Below, in pieces: positions 11,483 through 23,713 of a DNA stretch of 64,000 nt. The notes below the pieces were generated by a model. The model had not been told where the DNA came from. It did not search any database and was given only the letters and a program-made list of their open reading frames with translations. The translations under genes were made by a program, and so were the position numbers. Positions within the stretch are counted from its first letter, which is position 1; each line of letters starts with the position of its first letter. The stretch comes from Bombus terrestris (Eukaryota > Arthropoda > Insecta > Hymenoptera > Apidae), in assembly GCF_910591885.1 (NCBI RefSeq), contig NC_063278.1, forward strand, positions 7,227,501 to 7,291,500. Direction: 5' to 3'.

Positions 11483-14400
11483 TTACTCGTGTCTAATACC
11501 ACATATAGACAAAAATGTACTGAAATTATGTAAGTGCGTTGCCGGTATAATAGTAGTGACTAAATTTCGTGTAGAAAATTTAGAAAGAATGTCCTGAATA
11601 AAATTCGGTCCTGGCGAACTGCCGACTTTGTAGAAGATGCGTAGATTGCATGTCGGATTTACAGTTTGGGATCCTTTTGTAAGTTTACACAATACATATT
11701 CGAGTGCTTCTGTTAGTTCGTTTACAGTTAACTCTGTAGAAGATAAATTCGTCTCCGCGGCTAAATTACCAGTTGAATTGGACGAACCTAATTAGGATAG
11801 AATACTTTTTATTTGTTTACGAAATGTTGTAAAAAATATTCAAACAAAAATATGTACCAGTGGACATATAACACACAATTGCTGAAACGTTATTTTCGTA
11901 ATTCCATCTACGCCTTATTGCGACTTTGAAATTGCCTACGCATTTACCAGTCTCTTCATCTGTAAAAAGATGAGTTTTAAAAATATTGCTTAATAAAGAT
12001 TAGTCCTTTATATACTTACATTCAAATCTATTATTATCTCTATGAGCCCAAACGCACCATTCAACCTGAGCACCACGTGGAAGATTCGGTACAACGATGT
12101 AATCCACAATAGCATTATTTGTTCGCTTCTCCCATTCCTTTCGTGCATCTGGTATATAACTAGAATGAGTCAAAAAACAAATACCTTGCACAATATCCCT
12201 GAGTTGTGTATTCGAGTCCATAGCTTTAACAATACGATCTATATGCCTCAACGTTAAACGACATTGCCGTTTAATATTTAAGTCCAGAATAGTCATACTA
12301 CCAGGCACCAGTGGTATTTGGCCAGCAACTGAGATAATATCACCCACCTATCAAATAAACAATTAAAATTTCTGTTGTGAAAAATGACATAGTTATTTTT
12401 TTTATATATATACTGATTAAAATAGATTCAGAATTATTAGTAAGTGTCATTTAAATGTTTTTTATATTACTTATTAAATGTTCAATTTCTTATTTTCATT
12501 CTAAAAAATTTTATTTTGTTTACCTCACTGTTATGTTTCTTTTGTAAACCAGATGTGTGTGCGTGCGCGTATGAATGCGCACATACACACATTTTGTCTA
12601 CATATACACACAGAGACGCGCACGCAAATTGGTTTGTAACGGTAGTACACTCACACGAACAGCTTGAGAATAAGGACCAATGTTTGCAGGTGCCCAGTGA
12701 CTTATGCTCTGAACATGCATTGTATGTCGTTTGTGAATTTTCTTATCACCACAGTCTTGAGTTTCTTTATAGGCTATAGCATCAAGTACAACATGTATAT
12801 TTAACGGACATTCCACACATACACGAACTGGTGGATTTGTTTTGTTCAAACATGAGATATAAACCTCGTTTATAGATATGTAATTCGACATATCTTTTAT
12901 ATATAACGTTACGGCAACGATGTCCGATATTTGAAGGTTTTCCTTTTTGACTAGACCTAGACAGTCGATACGTGTGTTTTATCAATCTACATCAAATCCA
13001 AAATACGATATTACACGAAAAAAAAATTAACTAAAAGATGATTTAAAAAACTTAAAGTTTACCTACTGCTTAATTTCTCCAATGCTTCTCGCATCGCAGA
13101 TTTAGCATCCGGATGTTTACCAGCGATACCGCCAAACCAGAACCAGCCGGTTTGATTTCTGTTTACTACTGGCACATCAGGATAGTCTTCTTCCTCATAT
13201 AAAATTTCCATAGGACTCGGTGGGTTAAATTGACCTATTATTGTTGTAAATTGGATCAATTTATTATGTAATAAACAAGATAATCTGATCGATTAAAATT
13301 TACCAGAATTCGAAGTTCTTAGATTATTGTCTGTACAATCATGTTCATCGTTTTCATCTTCCGATAAATTACAGCCGTCGTGTAATTCTGGTCCAACTAT
13401 TTCTGTAATGTAATCAGATGGGGTTTTAATAGGAACATTTTTTAATCTTTCTTGTAGCGTTAATCCTTCTAGACCATCCTGAAAAAGTTTTTCTTGGTTA
13501 TTTATGGGTTTATTCAGAGATTCATAAAAATATAAAATATTTCAACTTACATTTTTTTCTTGTACATGAATTTTTTTAAAGTTTATATATCCGACGGGTG
13601 CTATGTTATCATTTGAGTGAACTACACTTTCATATTCATCTCTAGAATAAAATAAAAAGTACATATATGTACTCCTTTTACATTCATGTTGATAATAAAT
13701 TTGAGAACTTACATTACAATACTTCTACTAAATAAGGGGCAATCTAATATAAAGGTTTCATATTCTCCTCCCTCTCCACATATGTTAACACCATATTTTT
13801 CTTTCTATAAGTAAACATATAGCTATTAACATAACATATATATATCTACTCGTTTACAATTTCAATAAGTTTTCTTTGCATATACTTTTTTTATATGAGC
13901 TATTTATATTTGGAATACTTCCAATATAAAATGAAATCAAAGGAATATCTTTTGTATTAAATTAATCATTAAGACATTTTACTTACTATTTTGGCAAGAT
14001 GGGATTGCATTTCAGAAAGTGATTTACCCAAATGCCTTGGTTCAAGGCCTAAAGCTGCCACCTTAATTATAACTGCATTTACAGAACTTTCTATCATTTC
14101 TTTTAACAATTCATCTTGGTCTCTTCTCCATAGATATGATAGAGAAACAAGTCCTAAACGACTACATCTGAAAATAAACTTTCAATATATTAGATATTTT
14201 TGACTTTATCAAATTAAAAAATAAAATTTTTATTTTCTGTTTTATAAACTTTTACATAAGAATTAGACATTTAAAAATCTGCATTAAATAATTACACATT
14301 TTCCACACGAATTCGTTGATAATCACTCAGAATAGCTCCTGATGAAACAGCTTCTATATTCTCTTTTTCCTAAGGAGTCAACGAAGTTAAAATAATTAAA

Positions 14401-14809
14401 CTAACAAAATTATCCTATAATGTATTTTTTATATCTTACCTTCACTTTACTTAACAACCTAAAGAGATCTTCAACTTCATCATTTTCTGTTGGATAATAA
14501 TACTTTTCTTGCATTTTTGATCTACCAAAGGTTGGTTCACGATACATTGGTAAACCTATAGCTTCTGCAATGTATTCAACACCTTGATATCCAACAGTTT
14601 GAAACATAAATGAATCTAGTTCATCTATAAATCAATTGTTTCATTAGTTATAATATATTTAAATAGATTGAAAGATTTTATCTTATTTATTTACCCTTTC
14701 CAACAGGATATAAATTAGCTAGGGCCACAATATCATGGCCTGCAGCTATACATTGCATCATATTAAAGCATGAGTCTTTACCACCACTGACTAGCGCAAC
14801 AACCCTCAT
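11483..14809 (-). CDS. DPH6: Diphthine-ammonia ligase with two C-terminal RidA-like domains
   Basis: Twelve exons on the minus strand: 14809-14695, 14624-14440, 14369-14296, 14167-13987, 13804-13713, 13641-13551, 13478-13304, 13234-13067, 12956-12655, 12347-12020, 11959-11858 and 11787-11483. They sum to 705 aa. Residues 1 to about 240 are the ATP-pyrophosphatase-type domain with the P-loop VSGGKDS (7-13) and the conserved GEGGEYET (195-202). A variable linker follows, then RidA/YjgF-like domain 1 (about 325-461, ending HWAPANIGPYSQAV) and domain 2 (about 462-700). Known role: the last step of diphthamide synthesis on eEF2, ATP-dependent amidation of diphthine, in the cytosol. The length matches the long fungal and insect forms rather than the roughly 267-aa human protein. 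The exon 8/9 junction needs a GTAGGT donor at 13066 to keep frame; an adjacent GTAAAC donor would not. The gene lies head to head with CoREST. Confidence 0.93.
12555..12590. repeat. Alternating purine-pyrimidine inverted repeat in a DPH6 intron
   Basis: The run of TG/CG steps from 12555 is answered by an opposite-strand match ending at 12590. The arms are about 16 nt with two mismatches and a very short loop. Nearly every step alternates purine and pyrimidine, and a second such run (acacacagagacgcgcacgc) follows near 12606. The sequence could form a cruciform or Z-DNA. It lies between DPH6 exons 9 and 10. Confidence 0.6.
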
Positions 14810-17094
14810 TTTGTTTAATTTACACTAGAATCTCTCAAAAAAGCTTACCAAGAGCTTAGAGTAAAGTTAAATCTCAATATATTGTTTCAGACAAACATCT
14901 GTAATAAAGCAATAAAAAAAATCCAATGATAATGTTAATCTTATCATATTGACATGTCAAATGTAGAAATAATTTTTTATTACAGTAGACAAATAAGATT
15001 ACAAATGGTTTTTTAGATACTATGTATATCTATATGTATGTATAAATCCATAAACAGATACAGAAAAAAATAGCTTAATAACCCAAATATTTATAAAAAA
15101 TCATTCCTTTATTTGCAACATTTATATGAGGACAAACTATTTAAATATAGATTAGCAAATACTTACTACTGAGGGTAAGAAAATATCTAAACTACAAACA
15201 ACATAATGATAGGAGCTTGTAACATATTTTAGATTACATATGTATATATACTACTTGCAAATATATATTAAGCCAAAATTAAATTTACAATGTACGTACA
15301 CAGATGTTTATCTTGAATGGTCTAATATATAAATAATACAATAAGCATTATTACTTTTCAATAAATATTTAAGAATATATTCAGGAAAGTTCTTTTTTTC
15401 TTTTCTTAATTCTAACATGTTTTCAATAGAGAAAAAGGTATGTACTATCTTAATGAATAAAATATCGTAGGGGAGAAGCACAAAAAGGATATCAGATATT
15501 CAATTTAACTTATTAATATGTGTAACAATTGGCTGGTGAACAAAAATTAATCACTGTACTATTCTAAACAGTAAACGTCACATAATCCGAAAAAATGTAG
15601 ACAAAACTTAGATTCTTTTAAGAAGGGTTATAGAATTTGATGTAAAATAAAATATCTAACATTAATGAGATGTTAAGGAAAAAATCAGCTATTATTAAGG
15701 AAAAAAAGAATACCTACGGAGAGATTTTTTGGTTATTGCCGATCTCGGCTAAACGAGAAATATTACGGAATGACGCCCAGCAATGAATTGCACGGGGAAC
15801 GCAAACAATAATTTCGAACTTATGTATGCTAAAATAAACTCTAAATTCTCAACAAATGTAATATTTACATTAAATTGGCGATGAAAGTTCCTTACACGGC
15901 AAAGTCTATCAGAGACTGCGATTGCTTGATAGTGGCGCCTCTTAGTGATAAAACTTTCAACATAAACCGTAGAATTGAGGTTATGACTTATTTTAATTCT
16001 ATGATTATTTATATCAATTATTAAACAATTTACTTTCTGTATTCGTCCTTAATATACGTTACATTTACTATTATCACAAGTTAATATTTACAATTTGGCG
16101 AATTTGTTACAAAAATTGATATAGTCTACGAAAAATTCTCAGACATAATTCGTGCCACTATACCTCGTGACATCATCAATGTATAAAGTATATCGATGTC
16201 TCGTTATTTCAATCTGCTTCTATGCTATAATTTACTGATTGTGATATAACTTAAACCAAATTGTAATTTAATCGTAATTCTTTCCTTTTTGTATGTATCT
16301 ACTTATAATTTTTTATACATCCATTTACATCATAAAATAAGAATACGATTTGTTGCAAAGATGAAATATATAGCATCAAATATCAAATGTATACTGTAAT
16401 AAAATTGGGTTGAAATAGTTTTCAAATTCATGCTTTCTCAAATTACATAACTTCAAGTCATTTGTTTATTACCATCAGTATCATTTGTTTAGGGTTTTAG
16501 CTGGCGTATTCCAAATATAGTTATAGGATAAATTATTGAAATTAATATGTATGTCTTTATTTATTCGATAAAATAATGATACTGATATATTTTGTACAAT
16601 ATAACAATATTTAACAATTATAATTGTTCATTTTGTGAAAATAAATAGATTTTTCTAAATTGATTCAAAACGTTATGTATTTTAACATATAAGTAATGTA
16701 ATTGTGTTAAGAATCGAATGTTTTATTATTTTTGCATATATAAATAAAATTGTTTTGCTTAAGTAATGTATAAGTTCAATTGTAAATACTTGTATCATAA
16801 TTATAAAAAAATTATTGTAAATATTCGTTTTTTTTTTTAAATACGATTCATTTCGAAATACATCGAAAATATACGTTGCCATCTTTACTTAGTAAATCGT
16901 TGACCAATCGGATCACTTTCAATAAGCAGCCATTTTACTTTCGCTACGGTCGCACGAAACGTGAGTCGAACTTTATCAACCACGGTGTAGTTTCAAGCTA
17001 TCGCCTGCATCGCAGGTTTTGCTGATTTTCCGTACAAAAATCTCTTTGCTAGGGTAATAATTTGATACAAAGTAAATCGAAGAAAAGTTGGAGG
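14810..17094. promoter_or_regulatory. Divergent intergenic region between DPH6 and CoREST
   Basis: About 2.3 kb separates the two start codons. It is mostly AT-rich; a GC-richer block at about 15710-15960 (DPH6 side) and another at about 16900-17094 (CoREST side) are the likely promoter and leader parts. The CoREST-side block contains gccattttac (16931), which fits the PHO/YY1-type core GCCAT. No TATA box is obvious. No coding exon was recognised. Confidence 0.45.
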
Positions 17095-20000
17095 ATGGTT
17101 CTAGCGGAGAGGAACTCAGAAAATGTTAGAAATGGGCGCAGATCGAGGGGCCCCAGCCCTAATGGACAGACGGAATCCTCAAGCGAAGAAGACGGAGGTA
17201 CTAATTTCATATTGCACTTCAATTAGTATTATAATTAGTGTGATCTTCTTAATCCTTATTTCAATCGATATATCATAAATATGCAATAACTCTAAGAATA
17301 TATTCTCCTTTGGAAGTTTGCATACTTTTATATTGATCGAACGCGAAAATCCGTAAGGATCTTCAAACAGCGCGCCCCACTTTTCCTCTTTTTAAGCTTC
17401 TCCCATTTTCAGCCAATTCCTATGAATATCTCTATGAAACAATTTTAATTCTCTTTTTCAGTATTATTGAACTTTTATTTCTATATATCGTAATAATATA
17501 TTATTTTTTTTTAATCGAACTAAATGAAGTATAATTGAGTCTTTATATATGTAATTGTATATTAAAATAATTTGTAGATATTACTGTATGTATATTAATA
17601 AAATATGAATAGAAAAGACATTTTTGGAACTTCATGTCTTAATAAACCACACAATAAGTTCATTTATATTTTTCCATTAATTTGAAATTTTTACATTTTT
17701 AAAAAATTATAATTTCTCTAAGTTCCAGCAGAGAAAATCCGTGTTGGGAGGGATTATCAAGTTATTGTTCCAGAATTTGTTCCAATCAGTGGTATGTTAT
17801 TTAAACAAAATTATTAATTTCAGGTTCTTTTTGCATATACATTGTAATTTAAAAAAAATTTCTTTCAAGTTCATATTTTTACTTTCATAATTATAGATTT
17901 TATATTTTAGAACGACGATTAGATCAATGTCCTGATAGAGCATTGCTGGTATGGTCTCCTACTACTGATATACCTGATCAAAAATGTAAATATCAACTAT
18001 TTTATTTATTTGATTTTTTATAATACATATATCATATAAATTTCTTTTTTCTTTATAGTGGATGAATATATCATATTAGCAAAGGAAAAGTATGGCTATA
18101 ATGGAGAACAAGCATTAGGAATGTTATTTTGGCACAAACATAATTTAGAGCGTGCTGTATTAGATTTAGCTAATTTTACACCATTCCCTGATGAATGGAC
18201 AGTAGAGGACAAAGTTCTTTTTGAACAAGCATTTCAGTTTCATGGGAAAAGCTTCCATCGAATTCGTCAAATGGTAGAATCTTTCCTGAATTAAAAATTA
18301 AAAAATACAAGAATTATATAAAAAGTTATTAATTTTTTTGTCTTACATTTACAGTTACCAGATAAATCTATTGCCAGCCTTGTTAAATATTATTATAGCT
18401 GGAAAAAGACACGGACTAGAACATCACTAATGGATAGACAAGCAAGGAAACTAACGAGTGGTGGGAAAGAAGGAGAAAATGGTAGTGAAAATGGGAGTGA
18501 ATTAGGTTCGAATACAGACAGTGAATCAGAAGAAAAAGTAAGACATATTTTTCAGATATTTAACAAATGCATGCACTTGATGTCCATGAAAAAGAATAAA
18601 TTTTCTCTCTCTCTTTCTATCTAGAATAATATTTCATATTATAAACTATCATAAAATATCAGTTTTTAAATATTTTAGTAATTACAAATATAAAATTGTT
18701 TTATTAATTAGAATAACAAATTTATTTTCTTTGCTTGTTAACTTTTTTTACAAATAAAGTTAGAGCTTTTTATTACCATTTTAATTTTGCTATTTTTTTT
18801 ATCAAGTTATGTTAAGTAAATTAACGTTTGTGCTATTGCGTGTGGTAGTGTTCTCCTCTTGCTGCATTTTAATGCCATGGCACTGGCTCGAAATCGTACA
18901 TATCTAATATGCAGTAATATGCGTCTAAAAAATGTATCCACACGGTAACGTATTCCATGCGGTGAATAATACGAAAATGATAAAAACACTGATCTACAAT
19001 TGGTAAAAATTATCAGAACTATGGAATTAAGAGACGAATATGGAATGAACTAATATAATATAAAAAATGCAACTTAGATACATTAATGTTAAACTTCTAT
19101 TTTTCGTATCTTAATAATTTTCTGAACTATTAAAAAAATCTATATAGCATCAATAATACAAGACTAAAGCTAGTTAAATTATCGTTGCATCGTGTATGAA
19201 CGTAAATGTGGAACGTTCTAGAAATGGACGATCCACCGCGGAATACGTCGTGGAAAGAACCAAGCTGTGCCAGGAAGCCAAGGCACTGACGCCAAAGCCC
19301 CATCCGACTCGGAAAACGCCCCTCAGGTTCAGGTACTCAGCCTAAACCTTACCCTGTTGCATAGCATAGTATGCTTATTATATTTTGCTATTATTTTTAC
19401 CGTCCCGTATTTATTATTTCTCTGCCCTACATCTTTTTTTTTTTCTTTATCAAAAAGAACAAAATTTTGCGAAAGTAATCTATATAGTAGAATTGATAGG
19501 CTGAAACCTTACTGAGGAAAAAATGTTGAAGCCCAAAAATTATCTAATACAAGGGAGATCTAAATATCTCATGAACTTATTAATTCGAAAGAAATTATTG
19601 GCTTTTTATTACTTAAAAGTTTGACTAAAATAATAAAACTATAAAATGTTCGGAGCTTCTAATTTTTTATGGCGGGCCGAATTAACGTTTCTAGATAGAA
19701 TTTTAAATACTCTCATGTATATATTTCATTCTTTTCGTAATAAAAAATTTCTAAAGATTAGTTTAGTTACATGTTAGATAAATATTAACGGATGGAAAGG
19801 GTGGGGGGATTGTCAGAATATATTTTAAAAGGGTATTATGTGTTGTAGGGCTCGTGTAGCAACTGTGGCGTTGCTTGTCATAGTGTTCGTGCGACGCCGA
19901 AAGGACATGCGTGTCACAGCTGCTATCTGCACTGGAGGTCAGTGAGCGCAAGTTAAATAAAATTTCAATAATTGAGAAACTATTAGAAACTTTTCTTAAA

Positions 20001-21020
20001 ATTAGAATGTTCATGCACATATTTCATCATGAATTAAAGAATTATAGGAAATTAATTTTATATATTTAATGAGTAAAGTAATAATACATGTATCACAAAA
20101 CTTTTTAAAATATACTTTCATAAGAATGCATGAGCATTCTTATTTATGTTAGTTAATTTTAAAGGAAGTTTCAAGAACAAAGTAATTGTAGATCAGATAT
20201 ATCACTGATAAGAAAATATTAGAAGTATACATTACAAATTTATTTAAATGATTTAGGCGAACTGGTGTAGCAAGACCATTAAGTTCCATGCCAGGTCGAA
20301 CAAATAAAAGAAAACCACCTCGCGGTCTCGTTGTTAATCACGATGATTTAGCAGCATTGGCTGGTCAACCCAATCAAGCAAACAACAGCTTACAAGCGAT
20401 TGACACCGAAATTGTTAGCCTAAAACGCCAAGTACGTTTCACAATAAAATAATATGGAACGTGTGGATACATTTTTATATAGAAAATCTATATAATTTAT
20501 TGCTCAATTAAGAAAATTTGAGTTAGTTGAATAAAATTTTCAATTTTAATACACAGATACAATCAAACAAACAGCAAGTAAGCGCATTGAAACGTAAAAC
20601 AACTGATGGTATTGATGATTTACGACCACCGGAAGTATCCAGCCGTATAAATGCTCGTTGGACAAATGACGAATTGCTCTTGGCCGTACAAGGTGTCCGA
20701 AAATATGGGAAAGATTTTTCTGCGATTGCTGATGTAATCGGAACCAAAACGGAAGCTCATTTGCGGTCATTCTTTGTAAATTATCGACGAAGGTATAATT
20801 TAGATGCTGTCTTGAAAGAATATGAAGCTGAAAACGGTCCGATATTAATTGACGATGAAAAAGAAGAAAAGGTAAAATATTTACAACTTATTCTGCTTAC
20901 GTTATTAATAGATATTATTGGATATCAATGTTTCAGATGGATGTGGATCAGCCTAATGAAACAGCTGAGTCATCTCAAAAGACGAAATCATCCGTAGGTC
21001 TTGGACAAACTGCTAAATAA
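17095..21020 (+). CDS. CoREST: CoREST (REST corepressor), ELM2-SANT-ZnF-SANT
   Basis: Exons: 17095-17197, 17732-17791, 17911-17985, 18059-18273, 18355-18537, 19222-19326, 19849-19937, 20257-20431, 20557-20871 and 20937-21020, giving 467 aa. The ELM2 domain starts at EKIRVGRDYQ (about 35). SANT1 spans about 122-172 (DEWTVEDKVLFEQAF to KYYYSWKKTR). A Cys4 finger (CSNC..HACHSC) sits at about 250-275 and is followed by RPLSSMPGRTNKRKPPRG. SANT2 spans about 368-420 (ARWTNDELLLAVQGVRKYG to FFVNYRRR). Known role: nuclear scaffold joining LSD1 and HDAC1/2. The SANT2-side linker binds LSD1 and nucleosomal DNA, and ELM2-SANT1 binds HDAC. The first exon and the finger exon are the least conserved and carry the most uncertainty. 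Exon 6 has two possible donors 6 nt apart (19326 or 19332). A polyadenylation hexamer is at 21252. Confidence 0.93.
17198..17728 (+). other. CoREST intron 1
   Basis: AT-rich intron with donor gacggag|gtacta and the tandem acceptor described above. Nothing else recognised. Confidence 0.7.
17725..17735 (+). promoter_or_regulatory. NAGNAG tandem splice acceptor in CoREST
   Basis: The acceptor reads ttccagcag|agaaa, with usable AGs at 17727-17728 and 17730-17731. Both keep the frame after the 5' exon, which ends in phase 1. The first adds one Ala in front of EKIRVGRDYQ at the start of ELM2. Such acceptors commonly give both isoforms. Confidence 0.7.
18538..19221 (+). other. CoREST intron between SANT1 exon and linker exon
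   Basis: 684 nt. Mostly AT-rich, with a GC-richer island at about 18825-18970 that is unlike its surroundings. No splice-bounded open frame or hairpin RNA could be supported in it. Confidence 0.6.
19327..19848 (+). other. CoREST intron before the zinc-finger exon
   Basis: Donor either cctcag|gttcag or, six nucleotides on, gttcag|gtactc; acceptor tgttgtag|ggctcg. AT-rich apart from a short G-rich run near 19800. No other feature seen. Confidence 0.6.
19938..20256 (+). other. CoREST intron after the zinc-finger exon
   Basis: 319 nt, AT-rich, donor ctggag|gtcagt and acceptor gatttag|gcgaac. No other feature seen. Confidence 0.65.
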
Positions 21021-23246
21021 CAAATGACTATACTTTTGAATACCGGCAAACGTGAAAAGAATAATCATAGGCACTTTGATCATCGATAATATTCTGTAAG
21101 AGGTATTTGTTCATAATACAGTTTGCAAGTTATATTTTTAATTTTACTACGTTACGCAATACTAATGCAATACTGCATTAGAAACATCAAGTACAAGCAA
21201 CAGTTTTCATTGAACTTATGCGTGAATCAATAATTCATAGAAAGGAATAGGAATAAATTAATAGGAACAAAAATATGTGAATTTATTTAGCTAAACTTAA
21301 TTTTGCATATGTCTAATATGGATTTTATTAAGCAATATGGAAGAAACGTAATTCTATTAAAGACATCTAATGTCTAATTCTAAGTATAGATAAATTAAAT
21401 TAAAGATGAATACATCCAAGTGCGAATAATAAGTATGTCTGCAACATCCATTGTACATAATCATGGATGCATAGTAAGTTTCTTTCGAATAAATCAACTG
21501 TATTGTGTAGCATATAATATTTGTAGATATACATAAGGGATATCGAAGTCCCATTTTAAATGAAAGTAATTTAAAAAACAAAATTATTCATTTTAAATGA
21601 AGAAAGATTCAAAGATTAATAAATGAATGAAAGATTGATACAACTGTAAAAATATTGAAAAAATGCTATAGTTTACAATGTTCAGAAAGTCAGGCATGAT
21701 TCAGTAACTTCGATTTCGTATGCAGATAATCAACGGTCTTCAACGATTTTTTATTTATGTTCAAATATTAACTAGATATTATTCTAACGATTTGTCGCTA
21801 CAATGAAGCTGTGTTTGTATTAATTTCAAGTTTTGCATGCACTTTATGTCGACTTATGTCATGTATATTTAATTTTTTATAAAGTGTTTATAAGAAATTT
21901 ACATGTTCTATGTTACGAAACTTAGAGTAAAAAGAATATATAGATAAGAAAAAAATATAGAGAGCAGTCACTTATTTATATTCCATTTATGTAAAATGTT
22001 CTTAAACAGTTTTCATGATTATTTCGTAATTACATAAATCGAAAAAGAATTCTTGTCTTGTGCCTATACATTTTTGGGCGTATGAAAATGAAGGAAAGAA
22101 CAGTAAAATTTTAAAAAATTCAACTTTAAAAATTGAGAAGATATTTCTCTTCTTTCCCATTGCTTCCTGTTTATATAATATGTATTCAAAGTATAACATT
22201 GAAATTTAGCGAGAATTAGACAATCTTCCATTCTTTATTAAAGTAAATAAAAATTTGGAGAACAAGAGAAATTCTTCCAACTTTTAAATTTTTCATATAA
22301 TTGATTATGAATACTTGAAACTGTAACAATTTCATACTGTTCAAATCATTCGCACGTATATTATGATTCACATCATTTGTGAAGGTACTAGCAAAAATTT
22401 AATGCAATCATTGCCAAGTTATTTTACTTAAAAATGAAATCAATGATCGCGTTGAATGATATATTATTAAAAGAATAATGCTCAAGGAAATAATACAATT
22501 TCATTCACATTTTAACAAAAAAAAATTTAATATTTTATTAAAATACATCACAATAGAAATTTTTTTATTAGTTTTATAGAATAACAAACTTGAGAGAATG
22601 AAAATCGAATATATCAAATTGAAAAGAATATATTTTTATGGCTTGCTGCTGCATACTCAATCCATGTGTATAAAAAACAAAAAGAAAAAATAATGGTTCC
22701 TGATATTTCTATTGTATTATGCAAAATTATGTGTATACTAAAATTGCCCATACTTCAAAATGATGGTGCTTCTATATTTAAAAGCACAAGATTTTGTACT
22801 CCTATAAAAAGGGAGTATTTTACTTGTATAATAAAAAATTATATTGAATAATTTTAATTCGACAAAATCTTTATACAAAAAAGATGTTTTTTATAAATTT
22901 CCCGAAATGCTTGTGTAATGTTAAATATTCGAACAAATAAGTGTATGTATATTAATCCGTATACACAATCCTATCTTAGAAGAAATTATGTCGTCAATTT
23001 TCTAGGTTTTAATAATAATTGTAAAAGATATAAATTTAGTTTGGAAGAAATAATTATTATTAGACATCATTCTCAAGATAAACTTACTTCCAATGATTTT
23101 TTACTGTTTTGCGAAAGAACATTTAAACATCATATACCTGTAACTTTGCTTATAGTTTCATGTGTACATCCACATTTATTATTAATAGCAATAGCAATAA
23201 GACCGTTAGTTTAATGTTTGTCTAGGGTAGAGTCTACTACTTAATG

Positions 23247-23663
23247 TTAACCGTTTGAGTCTCAGGGGTCTTTGAAAAAATAGGGTCGAAAAATCCCGAA
23301 CAGTGCAATAGCGCTTGTCTTAATCAATTGCGAAGAGAAATAAGCGGCGCAATAGCGCTCGTCATATTTGTTATTTTTATGAAATATTATATAATTATTA
23401 TTAAATAATATTATATAATATTATATTTTTTATTTTAAAATGCAAATTAAAATTAAAAATATTTTAAAATGCATAAAATGCATGAAATTATATATGCATA
23501 CTATTAGTTTATAAGTATTTCAAGTTTTGTTTAATAAAAATTATTGAGAAGATAACGATGAAATACAAAATACCGTCAGTCGTCCGTAACGTTCAAATGT
23601 ACTGGAACTTTTCGACACAAAATCTAAACAGCACGATCACGCTGCTTGGGACTCAAACGGTTA

Positions 23664-23664
<1 letters not shown>
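23247..23664. mobile_element. piggyBac-like MITE, non-autonomous
   Basis: A 410-bp body (23251-23660) has terminal inverted repeats CCGTTTGAGTCTCA on the left and, read inward on the opposite strand, CCGTTTGAGTCCCA on the right (13 of 14 match). It is flanked by TTAA at 23247-23250 and TTAG at 23661-23664, fitting a TTAA target duplication with one changed base. Near the left end a subterminal repeat, (a/c)gtgcaatagcgcttgtc, occurs twice (about 23304 and 23348, the second slightly diverged). There is no transposase ORF. The TTAA target and short TIRs are typical of piggyBac; the family call is inference. Confidence 0.65.

Positions 23665-23666
<2 letters not shown>

Positions 23667-23711
<45 letters not shown>
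23667..23711 (+). repeat. Homopolymer A45
   Basis: An uninterrupted run of 45 A directly follows the right end of the MITE. It could be a mononucleotide microsatellite or the tail of a retroposed insert; no retroelement body is visible next to it. Its exact length in a single assembly is unreliable. Confidence 0.9.

Positions 23712-23713
<2 letters not shown>

Noticed and set aside
18877..18886. ATGGCACTGG, matching the 5' part of the miR-263/183 family
   Set aside because: Only 10 nt match; the rest differs and I could not fold a convincing precursor hairpin around it.
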